Shown here piece by piece: positions 18,916 through 26,962 of a DNA stretch of 64,000 nt (its first letter is position 1; each line of letters opens with the position of its first letter). The stretch is taken from positions 124,001 through 188,000 of the forward strand of contig NZ_JARPUS010000007.1 of the NCBI RefSeq assembly GCF_029537485.1, given 5' to 3'. The position numbers and the translations under genes were made by a program. This stretch comes from Pseudomonas sp. GOM6. GTDB lineage: Bacteria > Pseudomonadota > Gammaproteobacteria > Pseudomonadales > Pseudomonadaceae. The notes beneath the pieces are model-generated. The model was not told where the DNA came from, did no database searches, and saw nothing but the letters and a program-made list of their open reading frames with translations.

Positions 18916-19557
18916 ATGAAAATCGCCCTGATCGGCGCCACCGGCTTTGTCGGCAGCGCCCTGCTGGAAGAAGCCCTGAACCGCGGCCACCAAGTCACCG
19001 CCCTGGTTCGCCACCCGGAAAAACTGCCGACCCATGAACGACTCAGCGCGTTGCGCGCCGATGTGCGTGACGCAGCCGCCCTCACTGAGCAACTGCGTGG
19101 CCACGACGCCGTGCTCAGTGCCTTCAACCCTGGCTGGGAACAGGCTGACATCCGCGAGCAGTTCATCGCCGGTTCGCAGGCCATCGTCGCAGCGAGTAAG
19201 GCGGCCGGCGTCAAACGCCTGCTGGTGGTCGGTGGTGCCGGCAGCCTGTATGTCGCCCCAGGTCTGCAGCTGATCGACACGCCGGACTTTCCCGCCGAGT
19301 ACAAGGAAGGGGCTGAGGGCGCACGGCAGGCCCTGAACCAGCTGCGCGACGAACAGGAACTGGAATGGACCTTCCTCTCCCCGGCCGCCCTGCTCCAGCC
19401 GGGTCCACGCACCGGTCAGTTCCGTCTTGGCGGCGAGCAGTTGCTGATGAACGGCAATGCCCCCGGGCACATCTCCGTGGCCGATCTGGCCGTGGCCCTG
19501 CTCGACGAGACCGAGCAGCCACAGCACATCCGCCAGCGTTTCACGCTCGCCTACTAA
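18916..19557 (+). CDS. NAD(P)-binding Rossmann (atypical SDR, NmrA/YwnB-like) protein
   Basis: The 213-residue protein begins MKIALIGATGFVGSALLEEAL, an atypical short-chain dehydrogenase nucleotide-binding motif (GATGFVG, 7-13). It lacks the classic YxxxK pair at the usual place, so it may be a redox sensor or an isoflavone-reductase-like enzyme rather than a typical dehydrogenase. I chose ATG at 18916 over one at 18883 because it gives the complete Rossmann strand at the N-terminus. It is divergent from lysR and precedes a DUF2218 gene by 23 bp, likely as an operon. Confidence 0.85.
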   Translation: MKIALIGATGFVGSALLEEALNRGHQVTALVRHPEKLPTHERLSALRADVRDAAALTEQLRGHDAVLSAFNPGWEQADIREQFIAGSQAIVAASKAAGVKRLLVVGGAGSLYVAPGLQLIDTPDFPAEYKEGAEGARQALNQLRDEQELEWTFLSPAALLQPGPRTGQFRLGGEQLLMNGNAPGHISVADLAVALLDETEQPQHIRQRFTLAY

Positions 19558-19580
19558 ACATTCCGCTAACAGGAAGCCTT

Positions 19581-19874
19581 ATGACCACTTACCGCAGCAG
19601 CGCCTTCGTCGCTACCGAAACACCAGCCCGCTATATCAGCCGCCTGTGCAAACACTTCGCCCACAAGATCCCGGTCAATTTCGACGAGCAGCAGGGCCGC
19701 ATCCAGTTCGACAGCGGCCTGTCACTGCTGCAGGCCGAGGAAGGCGGCCTGCGCCTGCGCGTGGAGACCCAGGATCAGGAAAGCCTGGAACGCCTACAGA
19801 ACGTGGTGGCCAGCCACTTCGAGCGCTTCGCCTGGCAGGAAGCCCTGACCCTGAGCTGGCAGGCAGAGGCCTGA
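19581..19874 (+). CDS. DUF2218 family protein
   Basis: The 97-residue protein matches the DUF2218 pattern: SSAFVATETPARYISRLCKHFAHKIP at the start, a central beta section and a C-terminal FERFAWQEALTLSW. An AGGAAG ribosome binding site precedes ATG. It has no signal peptide. In other bacteria this family is often found beside siderophore or NAD(P)-dependent redox genes; its function is unknown. It is probably cotranscribed with the Rossmann protein gene. Confidence 0.82.
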   Translation: MTTYRSSAFVATETPARYISRLCKHFAHKIPVNFDEQQGRIQFDSGLSLLQAEEGGLRLRVETQDQESLERLQNVVASHFERFAWQEALTLSWQAEA

Positions 19875-19882
19875 GGGCCTGC

Positions 19883-20551
19883 TCACAACCACTGATCGTT
19901 GCGCTTGCGCCGCACCCGCAGCATGGTCGGCAGGATCAGGCCGGCAAACAAACCCGCTCCGGCGATGCCGCCGCCGTAGACCATGTAGGTCATCAGCACC
20001 TGCTGGCGCTCTTCACCCAGCTGGGCTCGGGCCTCGCGCAGTTCGGCCTGAGCCTGGTTCAACTGGCTGTCCAGATCACTGCGCGCAGCCTGCAGTTCGT
20101 CGATCAGCGCCTTGCGTGAGTCCAGGGTCTCCTGCATGCCCTGCACCCGGGTTTTCCAGGTGTCATCGATACCCTTCAGCTCGGCACTCAGATCGGCGAC
20201 CTTCTGCTGCAGCTGCGGCAGGCGCTCGGCCTGGCCGGGCATGTCCTGCAGGTCGCGGGTAGGAATCCACACCGCGTCGCCATTTTCCCCGCGCACCTGG
20301 CTGTAATCGCCCTGACTGCGCAGCAACTCGACCTTCTGCCCAGAACTGAGCGTACCGACGATGCGATAGCCATCGGTGGGGCCGCTGCGTACATAGGTAT
20401 TGAGGCTGTCGCTGACCCAGCGGCTATTGCCGCCCTTCTCCTGCGCCCAGGCCGGACTGGCGGCGCTCAGCAAGCCGCCGAGCAGACTGGCGCACAGGGC
20501 ACGCAACTGAAACGAGGAGAAACAGGCAAGGGAAGGAAGGGATCGGGACAT
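19883..20551 (-). CDS. SH3-domain membrane-anchored protein (YgiM/TIGR04211-like)
   Basis: The 222-residue protein has a signal sequence (ending near AWA-QE), a bacterial SH3 domain (about 40-100: LNTYVRSGPTDGYRIVGTLSSGQKVELL), a coiled coil of heptad repeats (about 105-180) and a C-terminal TM helix (GGGIAGAGLFAGLILPTML) with a basic RVRRKR tail. It is expected in the periplasm, anchored in the inner membrane, perhaps binding cell-wall material. I chose ATG at 20551; an in-frame GTG nine codons upstream is less likely because it would precede the signal with acidic residues. Confidence 0.87.
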   Translation of the reverse strand: MSRSLPSLACFSSFQLRALCASLLGGLLSAASPAWAQEKGGNSRWVSDSLNTYVRSGPTDGYRIVGTLSSGQKVELLRSQGDYSQVRGENGDAVWIPTRDLQDMPGQAERLPQLQQKVADLSAELKGIDDTWKTRVQGMQETLDSRKALIDELQAARSDLDSQLNQAQAELREARAQLGEERQQVLMTYMVYGGGIAGAGLFAGLILPTMLRVRRKRNDQWL

Positions 20552-20947
20552 TGGACAATCTTCATCTGGCGGGAACACAACACCCGGTCAACGGGCACGA
20601 CAAGAGGTCGGCCAGGCACACGGGCTGAGCTAGCCATGCGGCAAATGGCCATGCCACCGCCACCGACTAGGCCGACAGCAGACAGACCCCGAGAGGCTGG
20701 ATCGGTTCACTCACCCGCGCCAAGGGGCAGCCTTTGAGTGCGAAAACAGGAACAGGACGGCAGTCTGACCGCTGGAGTGAGGTCCAGAAAAGCAAAAGCC
20801 CGACGGACGCCGGGCTTTTTGCTGGCCGGGCTTGTGGCCTGGCCGGGTGCCGCACGAGTCGGCTCGAGGTAGGAAGCGCCAGATACCGGGCGGGTAGCCC
20901 CCTTGCGGTGTATCCGACGTGGCCGCGGGCTTGCGCCCTGGGCCGGG
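20552..20947. other. intergenic region between proC and the SH3-protein gene
   Basis: It holds the SH3-gene promoter, with a possible -35 TTGACC near 20590 on the minus strand. A bidirectional terminator at 20794-20820 pairs AAAAGCCCG with CGGGCTTTT, with T-runs on both sides. I see no further gene, and no small RNA that I can recognise. Confidence 0.6.
20794..20820. terminator. bidirectional terminator downstream of proC
   Basis: AAAAGCCCG and CGGGCTTTT flank an 8-9 nt loop, with T-runs on both strands. It is about 130 bp past the proC stop. Confidence 0.75.
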
Positions 20948-21739
20948 TCAGGCGCCCTGGGAGAGCTCCTGGGAGCGGACAAAGGCCGCCCGGGCTGCTG
21001 CTTCGACCAGCTGGCGCAGGGCCTGGTCCTGCTCGAAGCGGGCAATCGCGGCCGCCGTGGTGCCATTCGGCGAGGTCACGGCGGTACGCAGTTCTACGAA
21101 ATCGGCCTGCGGCTGCACCTGCAACGAGGCGGCGCCGAAAGCGGTTTGTGCCGCCAGGGCCTTGGCCAGCTCGGCCGGCAGGCCCAGAGCCACCCCCGCA
21201 TTGGCCAGCGCCTCGCTGAACAGATGGTAGTAGGCCGGACCACTGCCGGACAGCGCAGTGACCGCATCCAGCTGGCCTTCCTGTGCGACCCAATAGGCCT
21301 TACCCACCGCATTGAACAGGTGGGCGATCTGCTCGCGACGCTCCGCCTCCAGCGCATCGGCGCTGAACATGCCGGTGCAACCGGCGCCGACCAGCACCGG
21401 CGTGTTGGGCATCACCCGCACCACCGGGCAACGCTGGCGCAGCCCCTGACTGAGGCTGGCGCAGGTCACGCCGGCCGCCACGGAAATCACCACCGCGCCC
21501 TGGCAAACAGCGTTCGGCAACTCGCCCAGCACCTGGCAGGCATAACCCGGCTTGGTCGCCACCACGATCAGCTCGAAGGGCTGCTGCGGCAGCGTCTCCA
21601 GGCTGGAATACAGGGTGGCGCTTCTGGATGACTGCAGGTATGGGTCGACGGCACTGATGCTGTCCACCAGCTTGGCGGCCAGCCAGGCCTCGCCGATGGC
21701 GCTGCCCATACGGCCATAACCGATAAAGAGTGCGTTCAT
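20948..21739 (-). CDS. proC: pyrroline-5-carboxylate reductase
   Basis: The 263-residue enzyme reduces pyrroline-5-carboxylate to proline with NAD(P)H. The N-terminal Rossmann motif reads ALFIGYGRMGSAIGEAWL, and MPNTPVLVGAGCTGMF and ALSGSGPAYYHLFSEAL are the conserved ProC stretches. It has an AAGGAA ribosome binding site. The glycine motif GYGRMG differs from the commoner GxGNM, and the canonical Pseudomonas proC is, as I remember, elsewhere. This may therefore be a second ProC. It lies 133 bp downstream of putA on the same strand, so a proline-synthesising enzyme sits next to the proline-degrading one. Confidence 0.9.
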   Translation of the reverse strand: MNALFIGYGRMGSAIGEAWLAAKLVDSISAVDPYLQSSRSATLYSSLETLPQQPFELIVVATKPGYACQVLGELPNAVCQGAVVISVAAGVTCASLSQGLRQRCPVVRVMPNTPVLVGAGCTGMFSADALEAERREQIAHLFNAVGKAYWVAQEGQLDAVTALSGSGPAYYHLFSEALANAGVALGLPAELAKALAAQTAFGAASLQVQPQADFVELRTAVTSPNGTTAAAIARFEQDQALRQLVEAAARAAFVRSQELSQGA

Positions 21740-21815
21740 GCTGTTCCTTTCAGGCGTTTTAGCCCGTGGCCGAAGCATGCCCGGGAAAGCTTTCAGTCAG
21801 CTTTCCAAGGCAATA

Positions 21816-21867
21816 TTTCGGACTCGCGTTTGAGAGCAAGCCGGCCGCCTTGCGGCGACCGGGCACA
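21816..21867 (-). terminator. hairpin after putA
   Basis: Within the 133-bp putA-proC gap, CCGGTCGCC pairs with GGCGGCCGG around a GCAA loop (minus strand). The T-run after it is weak, so it may only partly separate putA from proC. Confidence 0.5.
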
Positions 21868-21872
21868 GGCCG

Positions 21873-24800
21873 TCAGCCGATGGTCATCAGGCTGGCGTTG
21901 CCGCCGGCCGCTGCGGTGTTGACCGATAGGGCATGCTCGATCAGCAGACGCTCCAGCGGAATGTCGGTCTCGCCCTTGTTCAGGCCGTGCACGCTGACGA
22001 TGGCGCCCTTGCGCTGCGCGGCCAGCTGACAGACTTCACGCAGCTGATCGGAGTCGCCGTGGTGCAGGATGGCGTCGAACTCGGCGTCGACCGTGCTCCA
22101 GTCGGCGACCAGTTCGATACGCTTCTGCACCTCTTTCGGCAGCTCGGCGTACAGCGCGCGCTGGCTTTCCAGCCACAGCGCGTGGCTGCCCACCGCCAGG
22201 GTCGCGGCCAGTTGTGCCAGCAGGTCGCTGCGCTCGTCGGCCAGGCCCAGCACACGCTCACGCGGCAGCAGGGTGTAGCTGTTGCGCTCGCCGGTCGGGC
22301 CGGTCAGCAGGTGGCTGCTGAAGCTCTGGGTCAGGCCCAGGTACTGCTCGAACAGCGCGGCGACAGCCGGCTCCTGCTTGGTCGCCCACTCGGCAAACGC
22401 CGCGCGCGCCTTGGCCAGCTCGGCCGGCACGTCCAGCGCCTGCACGTTGTCGCCCTTGAGCTGCTGGGCCACGGCTTCCTGCGGACGGGTCGACAGCAGG
22501 CGGTACAGGTACAGCGGGCCGCCGGCCTTCGGACCGGTGCCGGACAGACCCTCGCCGCCGAACGGCTGCACGCCGACCACGGCGCCAACCACGTTGCGGT
22601 TGACGTACAGGTTGCCGACCTTGGCGCTGCCGACCACCTGGTTGATGGTTTCGTCGATGCGGGTGTGCACGCCGAGAGTCAGACCATAGCCACTGTCGTT
22701 GATCTGCTGCAGCAGCTTGCCCAGATCGGCACGCTGGTAGCGCACCACGTGCAGCACCGGGCCGAAGATCTCGCGCTTGAGCTCGTCGAAGCTGTCCAGC
22801 TCAATCAGGGTCGGCACCACGAAGGTACCGCGCTTGATCTCGTCGGCCTCGGAACGGGCGCACTGGAACACCTTGCGGCCCTTCTCGCGCAGCTTGGCGA
22901 TGTGGGTATCGATATTGTCCTTGGCCTCGGCGTCGATCACCGGGCCGATGTCGGTGTGCAGGCGCTCCGGCGCACCGACGCGGTATTCGGCCATGGCGCC
23001 CTTGAGCATCTCCACCACGCGGTCTGCCACATCAGCCTGCACGCACAGCACGCGCAGGGCCGAGCAACGCTGACCGGCGCTGTCGAAAGCAGAGTTGACC
23101 ACGTCGACTACTACCTGCTCGGCGAGCGCCGAGGAGTCGACGATCATGGCGTTGAGGCCGCCGGTTTCGGCAATCAGCGGAATGCTGCGGCCCTGGGCGT
23201 CGAGACGACCGGCGATGTTGCGCTGGAGGATGCCGGCCACTTCGGTGGAGCCGGTGAACATCACGCCACGCACGCGCTCGTCACCCACCAGGCGGGCACC
23301 AACGGTTTCACCACGGCCCGGCAGCAGCTGCACGGCACCGCCGGGCACGCCGGCTTCCAGCAGGATGCGCACAGCTTGCGCTGCGATCAACGGAGTCTGC
23401 TCGGCCGGCTTGGCCAGCACGGTGTTACCGGCGGCCAGCGCGGCGCAGACCTGACCGGTGAAGATCGCCAGCGGGAAGTTCCACGGGCTGATGCACACCA
23501 CCGGCCCCAGCGGGCGGTGGCTGTCGTTGCCAAAACTGCGCGCCTGGGCGGCGTAGTAACGCAGGAAGTCGACCGCCTCACGCACCTCGGCGATGGCGTT
23601 GGCGAAGGTCTTGCCGGACTCGCGCACCAGCAGGCCCATCAGCTGCTGCATCTCGCCTTCCATCTGGTCGGCGGCGCGCTCCAGTACGGCGGCACGCTCG
23701 GCCGGCTGAGTCGACTGCCAGATCTGTCCGCTGGACAGGGCGCAGAGAATCGCGCTCTTGACGTCGGCCTCGCTGGCCTCATGCACATGGCCCACCACAT
23801 CGCGATGATCGGCCGGGTTGCGCACCGGCTCGGCCGGGCCCGGGTTCGGTGTGTCGCAGCCGAGGATCGGGCCGGCGACGTAGACGGTGTTGGTCGACGA
23901 CAGCAGCGCCGAGGATAACGAGCCCAGGCGGTGTTCGTTGGCCAGGTCGATGCCCTCGGAGTTCAGACGGTCCTCGCCATACAGGTCACGCGGCAGCGGG
24001 ATGCGCGGATGCGGCAGACCGAGGGTGCCTTCCTGAGCCGCCATCTGCTCGACCTGCTCGACCGGGTCGAGCACCAGGTCCTTCAGCGAGATGCTGTGGT
24101 CAGCGATGCGGTTGACGAAACTGGTGTTGGCGCCGTTTTCCAGCAGGCGACGCACCAGGTAGGCCAGCAGGGTTTCGTGGCTGCCGACCGGGGCGTAGAT
24201 GCGGCACGGACGCGCGTACTTGCCGTCCTTCACCGAACCGACCACCTGCTCGTACAGCGGCTCGCCCATGCCGTGCAGGCACTGGAACTCGTACTGGCCC
24301 GGGTAGTAGTTCTGCCCGGCCAGCTGGTAGATGGCCGACAGCGAGTGGGCGTTGTGGGTGGCGAACTGCGGGTAGATGGCTTCCGGCACGGCCAGCAGCT
24401 TGCGCGCGCAGGCAACGTAGGAAACGTCGGTGTACGGCTTGCGGGTGTACACCGGGTAACCTTCCAGGCCGTTGACCTGCGCCAGCTTGATCTCGCTGTC
24501 CCAGTAGGCGCCTTTGACCAGGCGGATCATCAGGCGGTGGCGGCTGCGCTTGGCCAGGTCGATGACGTAGTCGATCACGTACGGGCAGCGCTTCTGGTAG
24601 GCCTGGATGACGAAGCCGATACCGTTCCAGCCGGCCAGTTCCGGGGCAAAGCACAGGCGCTCGAGCAGGTCGAGGGAGATTTCCAGGCGGTCGGCTTCCT
24701 CGGCGTCGATGTTGATGCCGATGTCGTACTGCTTGGCCAGCTTGGTCAGGTTCAGCAGGATCGGGAACAGCTCGTCCATCACCCGGTCGTACTGCGCGCG

Positions 24801-25808
24801 GCTGTAGCGCGGGTGCAGGGCGGAGAGCTTGATCGAGATGCCCGGGCCTTCGTAGATGCCGCGGCCGTGGGACGCCTTACCGATGGCATGGATGGCCTGC
24901 TCGTAGGAAGCCAGGTAGCACTTGGCGTCTTCCTCGGTCAGCGCCGCTTCACCGAGCATGTCGTAGGAGTAGCGGAAGCCCTTGGCTTCCATGTTGCTGG
25001 CGTTGGCCAGCGCCTCGCCGATGGTCTCGCCGGTGACGAACTGCTCGCCCATCAGGCGCATGGCCATGTCCACACCCTTGCGGATCACCGGCTCGCCGCT
25101 CTTGCCGATCAGGCGGTTGAGCGAAGAGGACAGGCCTTCTTCATTGTGCGTCGACACCAGCTTGCCGGTGATCAGCAGACCCCAGCTGGCGGCGTTGACG
25201 AACATCGACGAACTCTGGCCCAGGTGCTGGCTCCAGTTGCCGTTGGCGATCTTGTCGCGAATCAGGGCGTCGCGGGTGGCCTTGTCCGGGATGCGCAGCA
25301 GCGCCTCGGCCAGGCACATCAGCGCCACGCCTTCCTGGGACGACAGCGAGAATTCCTGCAGCAGGCCCTGCACCAGGCCCTGACGGCCGCCGGCACTCTT
25401 CTGGTTGCGCAGCTTCTCGGCAATCCCTAAGGCCATCTTGTTGGCGGCGTCGGCCTGCTCTTTCGGCAGACGCGCCTGCTCCAGCAGCATCGGTAGCGCC
25501 TCGGTTTCAGGGCGGCGATAAGCGCTGGTGATGGCGGCACGCAGCACCGACTGCGGCAGGATGCTCTCGGCGAAATCGAGGAACACCTGTAGCCCCTGTT
25601 CGGTCAGGTTCTCCACCGACTCTTCACCGGCGGCAGCGGCCAGACCGGAGTGCTCGGCCGGGGTCAGGCCAGCTTCGACCTGCTCCAGGTAATTGAAGAT
25701 CGCCTGCTTGATCAGCCAGTGGGGGGTGCGATCCAGCGACTGCGCGGCCTGCTTCAGACGTTCGCGGGTGGCGTCGTCGAGTTTCACGCCGAGGGTGGTA
25801 GTAGCCAT
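21873..25808 (-). CDS. putA: trifunctional PutA: proline dehydrogenase / P5C dehydrogenase / repressor
   Basis: At 1311 residues it matches the long regulatory PutA type. Residues 1-47 form a ribbon-helix-helix DNA-binding domain (TTLGVKLDDATRERLKQAA). A FAD proline dehydrogenase barrel follows (about 190-560; RLVKGAYWDSEIK, YAPVGSHETLLAYLVRRL). The NAD-dependent P5C dehydrogenase (about 640-1110) carries the catalytic C915 in DSAGQRCSALR and LIAETGGLNAM. A C-terminal domain follows that. It oxidises proline to glutamate by channelling, peripherally at the inner membrane. In this class PutA without proline represses the put genes; GTTGCA sites lie upstream. Confidence 0.97.
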   Translation of the reverse strand: MATTTLGVKLDDATRERLKQAAQSLDRTPHWLIKQAIFNYLEQVEAGLTPAEHSGLAAAAGEESVENLTEQGLQVFLDFAESILPQSVLRAAITSAYRRPETEALPMLLEQARLPKEQADAANKMALGIAEKLRNQKSAGGRQGLVQGLLQEFSLSSQEGVALMCLAEALLRIPDKATRDALIRDKIANGNWSQHLGQSSSMFVNAASWGLLITGKLVSTHNEEGLSSSLNRLIGKSGEPVIRKGVDMAMRLMGEQFVTGETIGEALANASNMEAKGFRYSYDMLGEAALTEEDAKCYLASYEQAIHAIGKASHGRGIYEGPGISIKLSALHPRYSRAQYDRVMDELFPILLNLTKLAKQYDIGINIDAEEADRLEISLDLLERLCFAPELAGWNGIGFVIQAYQKRCPYVIDYVIDLAKRSRHRLMIRLVKGAYWDSEIKLAQVNGLEGYPVYTRKPYTDVSYVACARKLLAVPEAIYPQFATHNAHSLSAIYQLAGQNYYPGQYEFQCLHGMGEPLYEQVVGSVKDGKYARPCRIYAPVGSHETLLAYLVRRLLENGANTSFVNRIADHSISLKDLVLDPVEQVEQMAAQEGTLGLPHPRIPLPRDLYGEDRLNSEGIDLANEHRLGSLSSALLSSTNTVYVAGPILGCDTPNPGPAEPVRNPADHRDVVGHVHEASEADVKSAILCALSSGQIWQSTQPAERAAVLERAADQMEGEMQQLMGLLVRESGKTFANAIAEVREAVDFLRYYAAQARSFGNDSHRPLGPVVCISPWNFPLAIFTGQVCAALAAGNTVLAKPAEQTPLIAAQAVRILLEAGVPGGAVQLLPGRGETVGARLVGDERVRGVMFTGSTEVAGILQRNIAGRLDAQGRSIPLIAETGGLNAMIVDSSALAEQVVVDVVNSAFDSAGQRCSALRVLCVQADVADRVVEMLKGAMAEYRVGAPERLHTDIGPVIDAEAKDNIDTHIAKLREKGRKVFQCARSEADEIKRGTFVVPTLIELDSFDELKREIFGPVLHVVRYQRADLGKLLQQINDSGYGLTLGVHTRIDETINQVVGSAKVGNLYVNRNVVGAVVGVQPFGGEGLSGTGPKAGGPLYLYRLLSTRPQEAVAQQLKGDNVQALDVPAELAKARAAFAEWATKQEPAVAALFEQYLGLTQSFSSHLLTGPTGERNSYTLLPRERVLGLADERSDLLAQLAATLAVGSHALWLESQRALYAELPKEVQKRIELVADWSTVDAEFDAILHHGDSDQLREVCQLAAQRKGAIVSVHGLNKGETDIPLERLLIEHALSVNTAAAGGNASLMTIG

Positions 25809-25872
25809 CTGGGTATTCCTATCTGGTGGAGCGTCAAAACGCGTGGCGGGAGATTACTCTCACAGCCAGAAA

Positions 25873-25924
25873 AGGTGCAACCTAGTGCAACCACCAAAAA
25901 CAACCACTCAAGCAGGTTGCACCT
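25873..25924. promoter_or_regulatory. PutA operator array (three GTTGCA sites)
   Basis: TGCAAC occurs at 25876-25881 and 25886-25891, one helical turn apart, and GTTGCA at 25916-25921. The outer two are embedded in a perfect 11-bp inverted repeat, AGGTGCAACCT (25873-25883) and AGGTTGCACCT (25914-25924). GTTGCA is the consensus bound by the E. coli PutA ribbon-helix-helix domain. The array lies 65-116 bp before the putA start, in the gap to the divergent DUF4197 gene. Confidence 0.75.
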
Positions 25925-26085
25925 CGCACAGCGCGACTCTATTGAGCATAGAAGCACCGGCTCTTGCAGGCCGCCGAGTGGGGGCGTCGCCGGGATGTCC
26001 CGACGAACGGGCACCTTACGAATAACTTTGGCCGGAGCCGGCAGTTCGATAAGCTCCCCCCACTCCACCCAATAAGGATGTCTCC

Positions 26086-26763
26086 ATGCTCCGCCTCACC
26101 ACCCTGACCGCCGGCCTGCTGCTGTCGGCCAGCGCCTTTGCCCTGTCCCTTGCCGACCTGACCCAGAGCGACGCCAGCGGCGGCCTCAAGGACGCCCTGA
26201 CCCAGGGCGCGCAGATTGCCGTCAAACAGCTCGGTCAGCCGGGCGGCTTCAGCAACAACGACGAAGTGCGTATCGAATTGCCTGGCAAGCTGGGCAAGGC
26301 CGCCAAAACCATGAAGATGATGGGCATGGGGGCCGAAGTGGAGGAACTGGAAGCCAGCATGAACCAGGCCGCCGAAGCCGCCGTGCCGCAGGCGCAGGCG
26401 ATCCTGCTCGACTCGGTGAAGAAGATGACCGTCACCGACGCCAAGGCCATCCTCGCCGGCGGCGACGATTCGGCCACCCAGTACCTGAACCAGAGCAGCC
26501 GCGAGGCGATCCGTGCCAAGTTCCTGCCCATCGTCAAGCAGGCCACCGACAAGGTCGGCCTGGTGCAGCAGTACAACAGCTTCGCCGGCCAGGCGGCGGC
26601 CTTCGGCGTGGTCGACGCGAAAAGCGCCAAGGTCGAGGACTACGTGACCGAGAAGGCCCTGGACGGTCTGTTCAAGGTGATCGCCGAACAGGAAGTCAGC
26701 ATCCGCCAGAACCCGGCCGGCGCCGCCACCAGCCTGGCCAAGAAGGTGTTTGGCGCGCTTTGA
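26086..26763 (+). CDS. DUF4197 periplasmic protein
   Basis: The 225-residue protein has a signal peptide (MLRLTTLTAGLLLSASAFA-LS) and an otherwise helical body matching DUF4197: GGLKDALTQGAQIAVKQLG near the start, RIELPGKLGKAAKTMKMMGMG, and TEKALDGLFKVIAEQEVSIRQNPAGAATSLAKKVFG at the end. An AAGGATG ribosome binding site precedes ATG. It is divergent from putA and shares the 277-bp intergenic region containing the PutA sites. Its function is unknown. Confidence 0.85.
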   Translation: MLRLTTLTAGLLLSASAFALSLADLTQSDASGGLKDALTQGAQIAVKQLGQPGGFSNNDEVRIELPGKLGKAAKTMKMMGMGAEVEELEASMNQAAEAAVPQAQAILLDSVKKMTVTDAKAILAGGDDSATQYLNQSSREAIRAKFLPIVKQATDKVGLVQQYNSFAGQAAAFGVVDAKSAKVEDYVTEKALDGLFKVIAEQEVSIRQNPAGAATSLAKKVFGAL

Positions 26764-26797
26764 GCGCTGCAGTAACTATCGTTACAGGCCCCGTTAA

Positions 26798-26860
26798 TCG
26801 CGGCTGAAGCCGCTCCCACAAGCAGTGCCTGATATTTTGTGGGAGCGGCTTCAGCCGCGA
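26798..26860. repeat. REPIN (two exact inverted REP copies)
   Basis: The 22-bp units at 26798-26819 and 26839-26860 are exact reverse complements (GTGGGAGCGGCTTCAGC...) with a 19-bp spacer. The forward copy is identical to the one at 16804. Each unit can form a stem because it is itself palindromic. Confidence 0.9.
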
Positions 26861-26917
26861 AATCCCCTGCGAGTGCAACAGGTTACCGCCCCAACCAGCT
26901 CGACCCGAGCACGCAAT

Positions 26918-26948
26918 AAAAAAGCCCGGCACATAGGCCGGGCTTTTT
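26918..26948. terminator. bidirectional terminator between the DUF4197 gene and mexK
   Basis: AAAGCCCGGC (26921-26930) pairs with GCCGGGCTTT (26937-26946), with A/T runs on both sides. It serves two convergent genes. Confidence 0.9.
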
Positions 26949-26962
26949 CATTCACGCCACAC

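Noticed and set aside
21933..23918. 661-codon open frame antisense to putA
   Set aside because: PutA motifs (C915, AETGG) are on the other strand; no domain in the antisense frame.
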